Shown here: positions 1 to 8,342 of the stretch, in pieces | How positions within the stretch are numbered: the first letter of the stretch is position 1 | Layout: each line of letters starts with the position of its first letter | NCBI RefSeq assembly: GCF_002251295.1 | Contig: NZ_NPJA01000019.1 | Location: 186,001-250,000 of the forward strand | Source of the DNA: Prevotella sp. P5-50 | GTDB lineage: Bacteria; Bacteroidota; Bacteroidia; Bacteroidales; Bacteroidaceae | Reading direction: 5' to 3' | DNA: 64,000 nucleotides | The notes under the pieces: generated by a model | The model's database searches: none | Seen by the model: the letters and a program-made list of their open reading frames with translations, nothing else | Told to the model about the DNA's origin: nothing | Made by a program: the position numbers and the translations under genes

Positions 1-1134
1 GATCTCCGGTTTGGGTTGGTTCTGACGGTCAAAGAGTGTGGCATAATCGGTGCGACCCTTGATGGGGAAGTCGTTTCGCCACGAACAAGCATCGTTCAGA
101 CACCAGAAATTGACTCTCAGAATATCGTCGCGATGGCGCACCAACATCTGGAAAAAACGAGTCCAGAAGTCTTCCACCTCTTTCTTCTTCGCTGCAGGGA
201 GACCATCTTTATAGGGATCCATCTCTGGACGATAGGCAAACATATCGGAGATATTGGCACCAGCAAAGCCAAACGGATTGGGCAACACCGACAGATCGAG
301 CTCTGAGAAGAAGGTCTTTACGCCCAAACTGGTAATGGTCTTGATGGAATGTTCGTATTCCTCTACATAGTTGTTATCATCGAGTATGAGATGCCCCTGC
401 ATGCCGATGGCGGTAATGGGCAGTCCTTTGCGGATGAGTGGAGCGAAGTATCGAGCTACACCTTCCACCTTTGTCGCCCTATTCATCGAGAAATCGTTGT
501 AGTAAAGTTGGGCTGTTGGGTCTGCCTCGTGGGCATATTGGAATGCCAGAGGTATGTAGTCTTCACCCAGAATCTGATAGAAGAGGCTCTTGCGAAGTGT
601 TCCGTCATCCTCAAATCCCTCATTGACCACATCCCAGGCTTCGATTCTTCCTTTGAAATGACTGACGATAGTGGTGATATGCTCGCGCATGCGTTTCTTC
701 AAAACCTCAGGCGAAACGAGGTTCCCTTGTTCGTCATAATGGAACCATGGGGCACATTGCGAGTGCCAAATCAAGCAATGGCCCAGCACTTTCAGTCCTG
801 CTGCACGTGCCTTATCTACAAATTGATCGGCAAGCGTAAAGTCATAGACACCCTCTTGGGGGTGGATAACTTCGCATTTCATGCAATTTTCAGCCACTAC
901 ATAATTGAAATTACGGACGATAACATCCCAATCTATAGTCTGATCGGTATCGATTCCGCCGGTAATAGTCTGATCTGCCAGACTCTTTGAGTTGGCTTTC
1001 ACCTGCCACTGGTTAACACTTACGCCAGTATTCCAATAGTCACGGTAGGCGTCTTTCAAGGTGATTTGCTGCGCAAAAGCAGCAGTTGCCACGACTGTGG
1101 CTGTTGTCAGGAGTGCTGTTCTTAGATGTTTCAT
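1..1134 (-). CDS. GH10 endo-1,4-beta-xylanase, secreted (3' end cut by window)
   Basis: Glycoside hydrolase family 10 enzyme that cleaves internal beta-1,4 bonds of xylan. The 378 visible codons run in frame to the window edge, so the C-terminus is missing. A signal peptide covers about residues 1-21 (ends AFAQ), so the protein is exported. The catalytic acid/base lies in WDVVNEG (E172) and the nucleophile in FFSELDLS (E278); HCLIWHSQ (residues 119-126) is the usual substrate-contact segment. No carbohydrate-binding insertion is visible in the part seen. It is transcribed divergently from an O-acetylesterase, as expected for a pair that de-acetylates and cuts xylan. The ATG was chosen because it begins the signal peptide and lies downstream of a TATCTTTG promoter element. 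Function is known for the family; the xylan role of the pair is inference. Confidence 0.95.
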   Translation of the reverse strand, partial: MKHLRTALLTTATVVATAAFAQQITLKDAYRDYWNTGVSVNQWQVKANSKSLADQTITGGIDTDQTIDWDVIVRNFNYVVAENCMKCEVIHPQEGVYDFTLADQFVDKARAAGLKVLGHCLIWHSQCAPWFHYDEQGNLVSPEVLKKRMREHITTIVSHFKGRIEAWDVVNEGFEDDGTLRKSLFYQILGEDYIPLAFQYAHEADPTAQLYYNDFSMNRATKVEGVARYFAPLIRKGLPITAIGMQGHLILDDNNYVEEYEHSIKTITSLGVKTFFSELDLSVLPNPFGFAGANISDMFAYRPEMDPYKDGLPAAKKKEVEDFWTRFFQMLVRHRDDILRVNFWCLNDACSWRNDFPIKGRTDYATLFDRQNQPKPEI

Positions 1135-1161
1135 TGATGCTTTAAGCGTAGTTTTACGGTG

Positions 1162-1169
1162 CAAAGATA
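1162..1169 (-). promoter_or_regulatory. -7 promoter element (TATCTTTG) of the xylanase gene
   Basis: Reads TATCTTTG on the minus strand, matching the Bacteroidota consensus TAnnTTTG, and gives a leader of about 22-27 nt. No convincing -33 TTTG was found at the expected distance. Confidence 0.6.
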
Positions 1170-1276
1170 ACACTTTTCTGCTTCACTTTCATTTGATGGT
1201 GTCACACAATACCACATCATTTGTTTCATTTCGGGATAAATCCATGTTTTTTTTCGTTTTCATCGCTTTTTTTATG

Positions 1277-1284
1277 TAAGTTTG
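1277..1284 (+). promoter_or_regulatory. -7 promoter element (TAAGTTTG) of the esterase gene
   Basis: Matches TAnnTTTG and ends 30 nt before the chosen ATG. Its position rules out the upstream in-frame start, which would lie inside the promoter. Confidence 0.6.
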
Positions 1285-1314
1285 CAAGAGAAAAAACAAA
1301 AAACTATAAGACAA

Positions 1315-3252
1315 ATGAAACGAAGACTTTCCACTACTCTCCTTACACTCTTGTGCATCGCCATGAGCGGTACAGCACAAGTGCGACTGCCACAACTCTT
1401 TCAAAATGGTATGGTGGTGCAACGCAACAAACCCACCGTAATATGGGGCGATGCCCAACCCGGACAGCAGATAGGCATCAGGCTGCACAAGCAGAAAACG
1501 ATGGTAACGGCTGATGCCGACGGACATTTTCGTGCCACTCTTGCACCACAGAAGGCTGGCGGACCTTACCAACTGACCATTGGCACTACGGTTATCAATG
1601 ATGTGATGATTGGCGACGTGTGGTTGTGCGCCGGACAATCGAACATGGATGTCACTATTGAGCGCGTATATCCACAGTATCCCGATGAAATCGACCATTA
1701 TGAGAACTCCAAGATACGCTATTTCCGCGTACAAACAGATAAGGACACCCATGCTCCGAAAGCCGATGTGCTACCCACAAGTTGGAAACCATTGACACAA
1801 GCCAACGTTAAGGGTTTCTCCGCCATCAGTTATTTTCTTGCCAAAAGGATGTTTGAACAAACCGGTGTGGCACAAGGAGTGATCTGCAACTCCTTAGGTG
1901 GAACACCCGTCGAGGCTTGGATTTCTGCCGATTCACTACTGTCTGAATTTCCCATAATGGTACAGAAAACCATGCTGTACGATAATCCGGAGATGGTTGC
2001 AGCACAGGATAAAGCCAACAATATGGCAAACAACCGATGGTCTGAACTGCTTGACAAGAGCGACAAAGGCATGGCTGAAGGATGGAACAGCGAGGCTTAT
2101 AACGATAAAGACTGGCGCACCGTGAACCAATACAGCACGCTGACACAAGGCTACCATGGCAACTATAGGGGGTCGCTGTGGCTTCGCCAACACCTCAACA
2201 TCGACAGCAAGCATGCCGGAAAAGCAGCGCGACTGTTGGTGGGAACCCTCTTCGACATGGATTACACCTTTGTAAATGGTCGCGAGGTGGGTCGCACCTA
2301 TTATCAATATCCGCCACGCCGCTACCAGATTCCTACCGGTTTGCTCCACAAAGGTGACAACGTACTGTCCATACGCTTCATCAGCAAATACGGAATACCC
2401 CATTTCATCCACGAAAAACCCTATATGCTCATCTTTGAAGATGGCGACACCCTGCGTCTCAGCGAACAATGGAAAGTGCAGGAAGGAGCATTGATGACAA
2501 CCTGTCCAAGTGGCGGTACATCCATACAAAACTTGCCTTCGGTACTTTACAATGCTATGCTCTACCCCTTGGCACCTTATACTATTAATGGTGTGGTGTG
2601 GTATCAAGGTGAATCGAATACCGGTACCAACGATGGATGGGTGGAAGACAATGGCCCTGCCGTATATGGAAAACTGCTGAAAAAGATGATGGGCAACTGG
2701 CGCGCACTGTGGAACAACGAACAACTGCCGTTCTGCATCGTACAATTGGCAAACTTCATGGCGCCCAGCGAACAGCCTCAGCCTCGCTCGGCATGGGCAC
2801 GACTGCGTGAAGCACAGCGTCTGGTAGCCATCAACGACCCGTTTGCCGAACTGGCAGTAGCCATCGATATGGGTGAAACGGTAGATATCCATCCGTTGCG
2901 CAAAAAGGAGGTTGCTGATCGTGTAGGCGCTTGCATGGATCATTTAGTATATGGCAAGAAGGCATGGCTGTCGCCACAACCCGTGAAAGCAACAGCCAAC
3001 GAGCGCCAAGTAACCGTCAGCTTCAACCAACCCATGCTGTCGGGCGAACAGCCAGAGTTTGAAGTTTGCGACGCTTCAGGCCGTTTTGTCAACGCCAAAG
3101 CCACATGCGATGGCACCACAGTCACTATCGAGAGTCCTGTTGCCAACCCTGTCCGCGTGCGTTATGCCTTTAAGGACAACCCATTGAAAGCACGCTTACA
3201 ATCGGCAAAAGCCGTTCCTGCCAGTCCGTTTGAAATAGCTATCGAACACTAA
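1315..3252 (+). CDS. SGNH-type sialate O-acetylesterase / probable acetylxylan esterase
   Basis: 645-residue secreted esterase of the sialate O-acetylesterase (SASA) family; these remove O-acetyl groups from sugars. The signal peptide is about residues 1-21 (ends GTAQ). Catalytic Ser109 sits in CAGQSNM, the second conserved block is WYQGESN near residue 430, and the DxxH dyad is DIHP (D524, H526). The region between the two SASA segments (about residues 230-390) looks like the beta-sandwich insertion common in Bacteroidota members. Starting at MKRRLS leaves room for the promoter box; the longer in-frame start does not. The divergent xylanase suggests acetylated xylan as the real substrate, although database names usually say sialate; substrate is inference. 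Confidence 0.9.
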   Translation: MKRRLSTTLLTLLCIAMSGTAQVRLPQLFQNGMVVQRNKPTVIWGDAQPGQQIGIRLHKQKTMVTADADGHFRATLAPQKAGGPYQLTIGTTVINDVMIGDVWLCAGQSNMDVTIERVYPQYPDEIDHYENSKIRYFRVQTDKDTHAPKADVLPTSWKPLTQANVKGFSAISYFLAKRMFEQTGVAQGVICNSLGGTPVEAWISADSLLSEFPIMVQKTMLYDNPEMVAAQDKANNMANNRWSELLDKSDKGMAEGWNSEAYNDKDWRTVNQYSTLTQGYHGNYRGSLWLRQHLNIDSKHAGKAARLLVGTLFDMDYTFVNGREVGRTYYQYPPRRYQIPTGLLHKGDNVLSIRFISKYGIPHFIHEKPYMLIFEDGDTLRLSEQWKVQEGALMTTCPSGGTSIQNLPSVLYNAMLYPLAPYTINGVVWYQGESNTGTNDGWVEDNGPAVYGKLLKKMMGNWRALWNNEQLPFCIVQLANFMAPSEQPQPRSAWARLREAQRLVAINDPFAELAVAIDMGETVDIHPLRKKEVADRVGACMDHLVYGKKAWLSPQPVKATANERQVTVSFNQPMLSGEQPEFEVCDASGRFVNAKATCDGTTVTIESPVANPVRVRYAFKDNPLKARLQSAKAVPASPFEIAIEH

Positions 3253-3296
3253 TATTCTTCATTTTTAGCCGATTCCATCGGCATTATATCAATTCG

Positions 3297-3330
3297 TCAG
3301 CCTCATCTGTGATTCCTCAGATGGGGCTGA
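3297..3330 (+). terminator. Hairpin terminator after the esterase gene
   Basis: Inverted repeat with 13-nt arms (TCAGCCTCATCTG and CAGATGGGGCTGA, one G-U pair) 45 nt after the stop codon, followed by TAGTTGTTTATA. The T-tract is weak. Confidence 0.5.
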
Positions 3331-3476
3331 TAGTTGTTTATACAATATGGTGATAGGATGTAGCAAGGACTATTATCACTATCAACAATACCGATTGCTG
3401 TTTATATATAATATGGTGTCGCTTTACCACAGAAGGCAGTTCGGTAGATTACAAAAAATAAATAGCGCCTATAAAC

Positions 3477-3512
3477 ACTACGGGTCGCATGCCTATGCAC
3501 ACGACCCGTAGT
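3477..3512 (-). terminator. Hairpin terminator after the GPH transporter gene
   Basis: Perfect 11-bp arms (ACTACGGGTCG / CGACCCGTAGT) about 45 nt beyond the transporter stop codon on the minus strand, followed by AT-rich sequence. It lies between two convergent genes and may act both ways. The rest of the 305-bp gap shows nothing else. Confidence 0.55.
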
Positions 3513-3557
3513 CTATTTCATTAAGCGTGGGCATAAAACCACACGCCACACAGCCTA

Positions 3558-4973
3558 TCAATTTATAGCATCGGCAGTCTCACGCTTTTCAATTTCCATG
3601 TTAATCTCATCGATTACATCGTCGGTCAACTCATAACGAGAGATGATAAACATAGCCAAAACCAACAGAACAGCAGGTATCACACATACCAACCAGAGGA
3701 TTCCTTCCTCGGCAAATGGTGTCTGTTCGACGCTCTTTGGATTATAAGCTACGTAAGCCAAGATAGCAGGTGCAACCACACTGCCGAGTGTCATACCAGC
3801 TTTGAAGAATATTCCAGTCAGGGCGTTGACAATACCGGCAATACGCTTTCCGCTCTTGTATTCACCATAAGAGATTACCTCTGGCACCAGTGCCCACATA
3901 TAACCAGTGGCAACGATAACACCAGTAGATTTCACAAACTGAGCCACATAAACAAGTGTCATGCTCGGTGCATCCATCTTTGCCACAATATAGAGGAAAG
4001 CCATACCGATAATGGCAATGCTGAGGAATACATAGAACATATTCTTCTTGCCAATAGCTCTTTTAATCATTGGCACCAGTGGCATGAAGATGAATGAAGG
4101 CGCCGAACCAAGTCCCATGAATATGGAGAGTTGCTCGGAAGTGCCGTGCATATTGCAGTTCATGAAATAAGCACCGGCAGCATTACCAATACTCATCATA
4201 GCAAAGGCTGTGATGAAGAAGAAGGCTATGATACGCAATGGACGGTTATGGAAAAACTCCATCCAAAGGTCGCTGACCTTCACATTGGCACTCTCTTCTG
4301 CATTCATTACCACACGTTCCTTACACTGTGTGAAGCAGAACAGCAGCAGCAACAGACCCACCAAAGCATAGATTGTCATCGTGGTAAACCATGCGCCAGG
4401 ATCTTTAGGCAGTCCTTCCACCTGCTCATCGGTAAAGTAAGCAATGAGCAGTGGCAGACCTGAGCCTACTGCCAGACCACCACAGTTTGCCATAAACATA
4501 CGCACTGAGGTGAGAATGGTTATCTCGTTGGTGTCGCGGGTCAGTGAAGAGTTGAGCGCACCATAGGGCACATTGATGAAAGTATAGAGCAATGTCATGG
4601 CAATGTACGTCACGTAGGCATAGAGCAACGACGGTGCAAAGCCGTTCCAGAAGCACAGAATGGCAAAACCCGATAGTGGTATGCCGACATAAACCAGGTA
4701 TGCCCTGTATTTACCCAATGTAGGATTGTGCTTGTCGATGAGTGCCCCAACAATAGGGTCCCATATCACATTAGCCACATTTCCCACCGTAAACATGACC
4801 GATACATCGACAGCATCGAGTCCGTAGATATCGGTGTAGAAGAATAGCAGATACATGCAGGTAGTCTGGAAAATCAGATTCTGAGCTAAATCGCCGGAAC
4901 CGAAACCGATTCGCTGCAACCACGAAAGCTTATAGAAGCCTTTCGTTTCATTTTGAGATTCAAATTGTGCCAT
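3558..4973 (-). CDS. GPH-family glycoside/pentoside/hexuronide:cation symporter
   Basis: 471-residue inner-membrane transporter of the major facilitator superfamily, glycoside-pentoside-hexuronide (GPH) branch, which couples sugar uptake to a cation. The N-terminus (LSWLQRIGFGSGDLAQNL) and the segment NVIWDPIVGALIDKHNPTLG (residues about 68-87) are typical of this family. About 12 hydrophobic segments are visible, with short charged tails at both ends. It lies downstream of, and convergent with, the esterase and close to the xylanase, so xylo-oligosaccharides or related glycosides are the likely cargo (inference). It has its own TAATTTTG promoter element 50 nt upstream. Confidence 0.9.
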   Translation of the reverse strand: MAQFESQNETKGFYKLSWLQRIGFGSGDLAQNLIFQTTCMYLLFFYTDIYGLDAVDVSVMFTVGNVANVIWDPIVGALIDKHNPTLGKYRAYLVYVGIPLSGFAILCFWNGFAPSLLYAYVTYIAMTLLYTFINVPYGALNSSLTRDTNEITILTSVRMFMANCGGLAVGSGLPLLIAYFTDEQVEGLPKDPGAWFTTMTIYALVGLLLLLFCFTQCKERVVMNAEESANVKVSDLWMEFFHNRPLRIIAFFFITAFAMMSIGNAAGAYFMNCNMHGTSEQLSIFMGLGSAPSFIFMPLVPMIKRAIGKKNMFYVFLSIAIIGMAFLYIVAKMDAPSMTLVYVAQFVKSTGVIVATGYMWALVPEVISYGEYKSGKRIAGIVNALTGIFFKAGMTLGSVVAPAILAYVAYNPKSVEQTPFAEEGILWLVCVIPAVLLVLAMFIISRYELTDDVIDEINMEIEKRETADAIN

Positions 4974-5305
4974 TATTACTTTATAGTTTTATTGTTTTCA
5001 AATACAGTTGGCTTAGTTGCTTGCAAAATTAAAAAATTTGTGGCTGATTACCATTCACAGATGTTACAAATATATTGTACTTTGTTTCATCCATGCCTTA
5101 CAAAGGCAAAAAAGCTGTTGAAATGGGCTTTATAGCGTGTTATAAACCCATGAGAACAATAAGGAAAATACTAAAGGCGCTATTGCTTAACAGATGTTAA
5201 TATAAAACATTTTTTAACTAAGAAAAATAGAAAGTGAACTTATTGTGCACAAACTACAAGTAATTTTGCCACCGAAAAACATTATTCACTATAATCTTTT
5301 ATACT
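4974..5305. promoter_or_regulatory. Divergent intergenic region with two -7 elements
   Basis: A 332-bp AT-rich gap. It contains TAATTTTG on the minus strand at 5024-5031 (transporter promoter) and TAATTTTG on the plus strand at 5261-5268 (promoter of the 139-aa gene). I see no repeat, hairpin or small gene in the remainder. Confidence 0.55.
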
Positions 5306-5725
5306 ATGAACTACAATTACAGAACCCCGCTAAACCCTGCTTCGAGCGAGCAGCAGTTGATGATCAAACAACAAAGAAGAATGGCACGTACGAAACTGGC
5401 ACAAGATTTTTGCCAACTACTAAACAGTCCGAACAGTCCTAACCTGCATTGGAACAGTACCATCAGCGATCTCATGGAGGTGGTACTCCTGGTGTTCCAA
5501 GAAGGAAACATCGTCAACAAGACCGGATGTCCCTGCACGTTTAGAGATATGGCAACCGAGATTTGCAACAAACTGCATGTCAAACAGCCCCGCTATGCCC
5601 GACGGTGTGCTAACCAGGCCACGCAGCGCAAAGGTGTCAGACAGTGTTCGTTTCTGGACCGTTACCTGTTTACAATGACCAACAACAACGGTGATTCACT
5701 ACTCAACCAGTATGTGGGACGATGA
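5306..5725 (+). CDS. Unrecognised 139-aa protein with RteC-like C-terminal pattern
   Basis: I do not recognise this protein with confidence. It has no signal peptide or membrane segment, is basic, and has four Cys residues in the C-terminal half (CPC, CNK, CANQ). The segment from about residue 55 (MEVVLLVFQEGNIVN, then FRDMATEICNKL, RKGVR, FLDRYL) has a helical pattern resembling the C-terminal domain of the Bacteroides regulator RteC, so a regulatory role is possible; this is a by-eye resemblance only. It is followed after 88 nt by an M15 peptidase and then smalltalk, and may form one cassette with them. The start follows a TAATTTTG element by 37 nt. Confidence 0.7.
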   Translation: MNYNYRTPLNPASSEQQLMIKQQRRMARTKLAQDFCQLLNSPNSPNLHWNSTISDLMEVVLLVFQEGNIVNKTGCPCTFRDMATEICNKLHVKQPRYARRCANQATQRKGVRQCSFLDRYLFTMTNNNGDSLLNQYVGR

Positions 5726-5813
5726 TTACACGGGGCGGGAAATGCCTGCCCAACAATTTTCAATTAACCCAAAAACACACTCTTATCATAACAACCGAAT
5801 AATTTTTAATATC

Positions 5814-6254
5814 ATGAAAAACACCAAACAAAGCCAGTTGAGCGAACATTTCTCGCTCAGAGAGATGACTGCATCGGGCACTGCCATGCAGTTGAACATT
5901 GACAACACGCCCGACGAGGCACAAACCGAATGTCTGCGCAACCTATGTCAACAGGTGCTCGAACCGCTGCGAAAGCGCTTTGGAGTCATCAGAGTGACCA
6001 GCGGATTCCGCAGCAAACGGTTGAACAACGCGGTTGGCGGTGTGATTTGCTCGCAACACCTGTTGGGTGAGGCAGCCGACCTACACATCAGCAACAGGGA
6101 AGTGGGGCGAAAGATGTATGATTACATCCGCAACAACCTGGATTTCGACCAGCTATTGTTCGAACACCGAATGGCAAACGGATGTATTTGGCTACACGTC
6201 AGCTACACCAAACGCCATCCCAACCGCCACGATGCACGCCCTGTCTATCTCTAA
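5814..6254 (+). CDS. M15-family zinc D,D-carboxypeptidase-like peptidase
   Basis: 146-residue Peptidase_M15_3-type protein, related to phage endolysins and D-Ala-D-Ala carboxypeptidases. The zinc site is visible as SQHLLGEAADLH (His and Asp ligands) and the later WLHVSY (His). The helix FSLREMTASGTA at the N-terminus matches the small cell-wall-binding-like N-terminal motif of this family. There is no signal peptide, so export, if any, would depend on lysis or another route. MKNTKQ was chosen as start because the longer reading frame overlaps the previous gene and lacks family similarity. The position before smalltalk is a familiar Bacteroidota arrangement for phage-type wall hydrolases. Confidence 0.85.
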   Translation: MKNTKQSQLSEHFSLREMTASGTAMQLNIDNTPDEAQTECLRNLCQQVLEPLRKRFGVIRVTSGFRSKRLNNAVGGVICSQHLLGEAADLHISNREVGRKMYDYIRNNLDFDQLLFEHRMANGCIWLHVSYTKRHPNRHDARPVYL

Positions 6255-6438
6255 GCGCCTACTGGCAGAGGGCCTACGAACTATCAATATGCTCGAAAGG
6301 CAGTATGCCAGAATCGTATGTCAGCACTGCTGGACACTTGTCTCCCACCCTTTTATATAAATAAGGTGTGGGGGGCTTGGCAAAAAACGAGGTATCCTGT
6401 GGGGGATAAGACAATTTGCTTTCGCCTCTAAAAAACAT

Positions 6439-6446
6439 TAACTTTG
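6439..6446 (+). promoter_or_regulatory. -7 promoter element (TAACTTTG) of the smalltalk gene
   Basis: TAACTTTG matches TAnnTTTG and lies 56 nt before the smalltalk ATG, so this small gene can be transcribed independently of the M15 gene. Confidence 0.55.
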
Positions 6447-6502
6447 CACCTGCAATCCGGATGCAACGAGATTATCAACAACATGTCTAACTCAAAAACA
6501 CC

Positions 6503-6607
6503 ATGAAAACAATGAAAAAGAATTGGCAAACCATCATCAAAGCAATTATCGCAGTACTCAGTGCACTACTTGGCGCACTCGGCACCTCAGCCATGTATAA
6601 CAGCTGA
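6503..6607 (+). CDS. Smalltalk family small protein (34 aa)
   Basis: Encodes a 34-residue peptide: a basic start MKTMKKNWQT, then a hydrophobic stretch IIKAIIAVLSALLGALG, ending TSAMYNS. This matches the pattern of the Bacteroidota smalltalk protein family, found next to wall hydrolases and HU-like genes; its function is unknown. The single hydrophobic segment suggests a membrane-active or membrane-anchored peptide, comparable in size to holins or type I toxins (inference). It has its own promoter box upstream and a strong terminator 20 nt downstream, which together support a real short transcript. Confidence 0.8.
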   Translation: MKTMKKNWQTIIKAIIAVLSALLGALGTSAMYNS

Positions 6608-6627
6608 TGAACATCTACAAAGGAAGA

Positions 6628-6656
6628 GGGAAGTCCACAACGGACTTCCCTTTTTT
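6628..6656 (+). terminator. Rho-independent terminator after smalltalk
   Basis: Perfect 9-bp stem GGGAAGTCC / GGACTTCCC with a 5-nt loop followed by TTTTTTATTG; a textbook intrinsic terminator. Confidence 0.9.
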
Positions 6657-6687
6657 ATTGTTTTGATTTCAATATCACCAATACGCT

Positions 6688-6775
6688 TTGGCAATATCGC
6701 TCGCGTCGATTGGCAATATCGCTCGTGTCGATTGGCAATATCGATTGCGTCGATTGGCAATATCGATTGTGTTAT
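6688..6775. repeat. Tandem array, four 22-bp units
   Basis: Four adjoining 22-bp units at 6688, 6710, 6732 and 6754, each starting TTGGCAATATCG and varying mainly at positions 13-18. There is no gap between units. It sits just past the smalltalk terminator. Confidence 0.9.
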
Positions 6776-7056
6776 TCAACAACGACAGGTTTTTCGTCGT
6801 TTTTCTGCAGTTCGCGATAGATCACAGCATTGAGCGAAACGGCAGCACAGAGCCCCACAATGACAGCGATATGACCTCTTTGTCGCTCATGCCCCTTGGA
6901 CTTCCCGCTTCCCATCCGTTTTGGAGTGATGCTGAAGCCCCACTGACACAGGAAAAGGCAGGGAACAGCAAGCCCTTCCCCAAGGATCACTTGTGGAAAG
7001 ACGATATAGTGACCAAGGACAAATTTTAAGTCCGTAATAAGTAAGAGAATAGGCAT
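6772..7056 (-). CDS. Possible small membrane protein (94 aa), uncertain
   Basis: A minus-strand reading frame starting MPILLLITDL with up to three hydrophobic stretches (residues about 1-20, 22-42, 62-82) and a charged tail RELQKNDEKPVVVE. No homologue is recognised. In favour: the composition is protein-like and the frame lies between two terminators. Against: no promoter box is visible, the start is 1-2 nt from the end of the terminator hairpin of the upstream gene, and the stop falls within the last unit of the tandem array. It may be chance coding. Confidence 0.3.
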   Translation of the reverse strand: MPILLLITDLKFVLGHYIVFPQVILGEGLAVPCLFLCQWGFSITPKRMGSGKSKGHERQRGHIAVIVGLCAAVSLNAVIYRELQKNDEKPVVVE

Positions 7057-7057
7057 A

Positions 7058-7092
7058 AAAAATCTCCCGCCCAATCCGGACGGGAGATTTTT
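7058..7092 (-). terminator. Rho-independent terminator of the dapB-lepB operon
   Basis: 12-bp stem AAAAATCTCCCG / CGGGAGATTTTT around a loop of 11 nt, 20 nt beyond the stop codon of the DUF3332 gene on the minus strand; the stem provides the T-run. Confidence 0.85.
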
Positions 7093-7111
7093 ATGTTGCT
7101 TAGCAATGAAA

Positions 7112-7660
7112 TTAATTCATAGCGAAGAAGATGTCGCTGTTGGCAATGAGGCGAGCCTTGTTTACACCTTCCTGATTGAGGGTAAAGCTTTCGGTTTCAC
7201 CGTTGATATTTGCCATGATAGTGCCATCACCGTTGAAGCGGAAGATTTCCTTCACAACGCCGTCCTGCTCCATTGACCAAGAGTCAGTTTTCTGGTCGTG
7301 GATGAAGCGTGTAACTTCTCCGGTAGGCGCTTTGACCTCATATCCGTTTTTCAGCGTAGTCACAGCATAGTAGCGACCATCCTGTCCCATCACCTGCTTC
7401 GTCTTTCCAACATCAGCCAAGGGATTTGATCCTGTCCAGAACTCGATAGAGTTGAGCACCAAAGAGTCAGCAAACAGACACAAGCCGCCCACGATAGGAG
7501 TGAGGATGAAGCCAACGATAGCGTTGACATACTTATTGTTTGTCATCTGAGTCTCCCACTTAGCAAACTTGTTGAAGAGACTGAAAGAACCGATACACGA
7601 ACTGGTTGCGAGGCAACCGATGAGCAGCCATGCTGCTACTTTCACATTGAGTTTTCTCAT
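7112..7660 (-). CDS. DUF3332 family lipoprotein
   Basis: 182-residue protein of the DUF3332 family, function unknown. The N-terminus MRKLNVKVAAWLLIGCLATSSC is a lipoprotein signal with the lipidated Cys at about residue 22. A second hydrophobic stretch (VNAIVGFILTPIVGGLCLFA, about residues 45-64) is typical for the family. The C-terminal half is beta-rich with RFNGDGTIMANINGE. The start was set at the lipoprotein signal; the 69 extra in-frame residues upstream lie in the wbqC coding region and have no family similarity. It is the last gene of the dapB-to-wbqC operon, 31 nt after wbqC, and is followed by a terminator. Confidence 0.85.
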   Translation of the reverse strand: MRKLNVKVAAWLLIGCLATSSCIGSFSLFNKFAKWETQMTNNKYVNAIVGFILTPIVGGLCLFADSLVLNSIEFWTGSNPLADVGKTKQVMGQDGRYYAVTTLKNGYEVKAPTGEVTRFIHDQKTDSWSMEQDGVVKEIFRFNGDGTIMANINGETESFTLNQEGVNKARLIANSDIFFAMN

Positions 7661-7691
7661 AGTCGTGGTGTTTAAGTTAATAATATAATGA

Positions 7692-8342
7692 TTATAGATA
7701 ATATACAGATTCTGGACCCATGCAGAAAAGCAGGTCGAGGATGGAGAGGTTGGACTGAAATCCGTGTCGCCGCTCAAACACTTGCCAGTAGCGCCGAGGT
7801 TGGAAATCGGCATCGGGCAAAGGATGTTTGGCATGGATGACCTGTCTGAAATCGTCGTAGGATCCATCGCCGACAGCCGTTAGTGCCGTTTTGCCGTGGG
7901 CAGTATCGGCAGGCAGATATGCCGTGGAGTATTCCACGGCGGGACTGATGTCAATCAGCTGGCATACAGTCTGTCTGATTTCCTCGTTGAAATCTATAAG
8001 ATAGTCGATTCGCCGCTCATAGAATGGGCGGATATCATCGGCATAATATTCAAAGAATGGACTCTCGCTATAGGCGCTCTGAAGGGCATTCCAGTGTGTG
8101 CGGCGCCACTGGTTGTGGTCGCTGATGCGCAGGTCTTTCACCTCGTGTCCGTCCGCCAACCGTTCTACGGGCACTGTGAGAGCCTGCAATCCGTTGGCCG
8201 TAGCGATGATACAGCGGTTGCGGTAGGTTTGTTTCTGATAGGAGTCGTGTTGCTCAATGATGGTGCGGTCGTATCGGTGGAGCTTCTGATACCACTGTAT
8301 AGGACCGAAATAGGCTGTTTGCAATACTGCCGTTTTTACCAT
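7692..8342 (-). CDS. WbqC-like family protein
   Basis: 216-residue member of the WbqC family, named from O-antigen loci; the biochemical role is not established. The N-terminal signature is TAYFGPIQWYQKL, followed by RNRCIIATANGLQALTVPV and HWNALQSAYSESPFFEYY (residues about 84-101), all diagnostic. No signal peptide or membrane segment is visible, so it is cytoplasmic. The start codon overlaps the end of the upstream S26-like gene by 7 nt, so the two are likely translationally coupled. Genes of this family often follow lepB in Bacteroidota, which is the arrangement here. Confidence 0.9.
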   Translation of the reverse strand: MVKTAVLQTAYFGPIQWYQKLHRYDRTIIEQHDSYQKQTYRNRCIIATANGLQALTVPVERLADGHEVKDLRISDHNQWRRTHWNALQSAYSESPFFEYYADDIRPFYERRIDYLIDFNEEIRQTVCQLIDISPAVEYSTAYLPADTAHGKTALTAVGDGSYDDFRQVIHAKHPLPDADFQPRRYWQVFERRHGFQSNLSILDLLFCMGPESVYYL

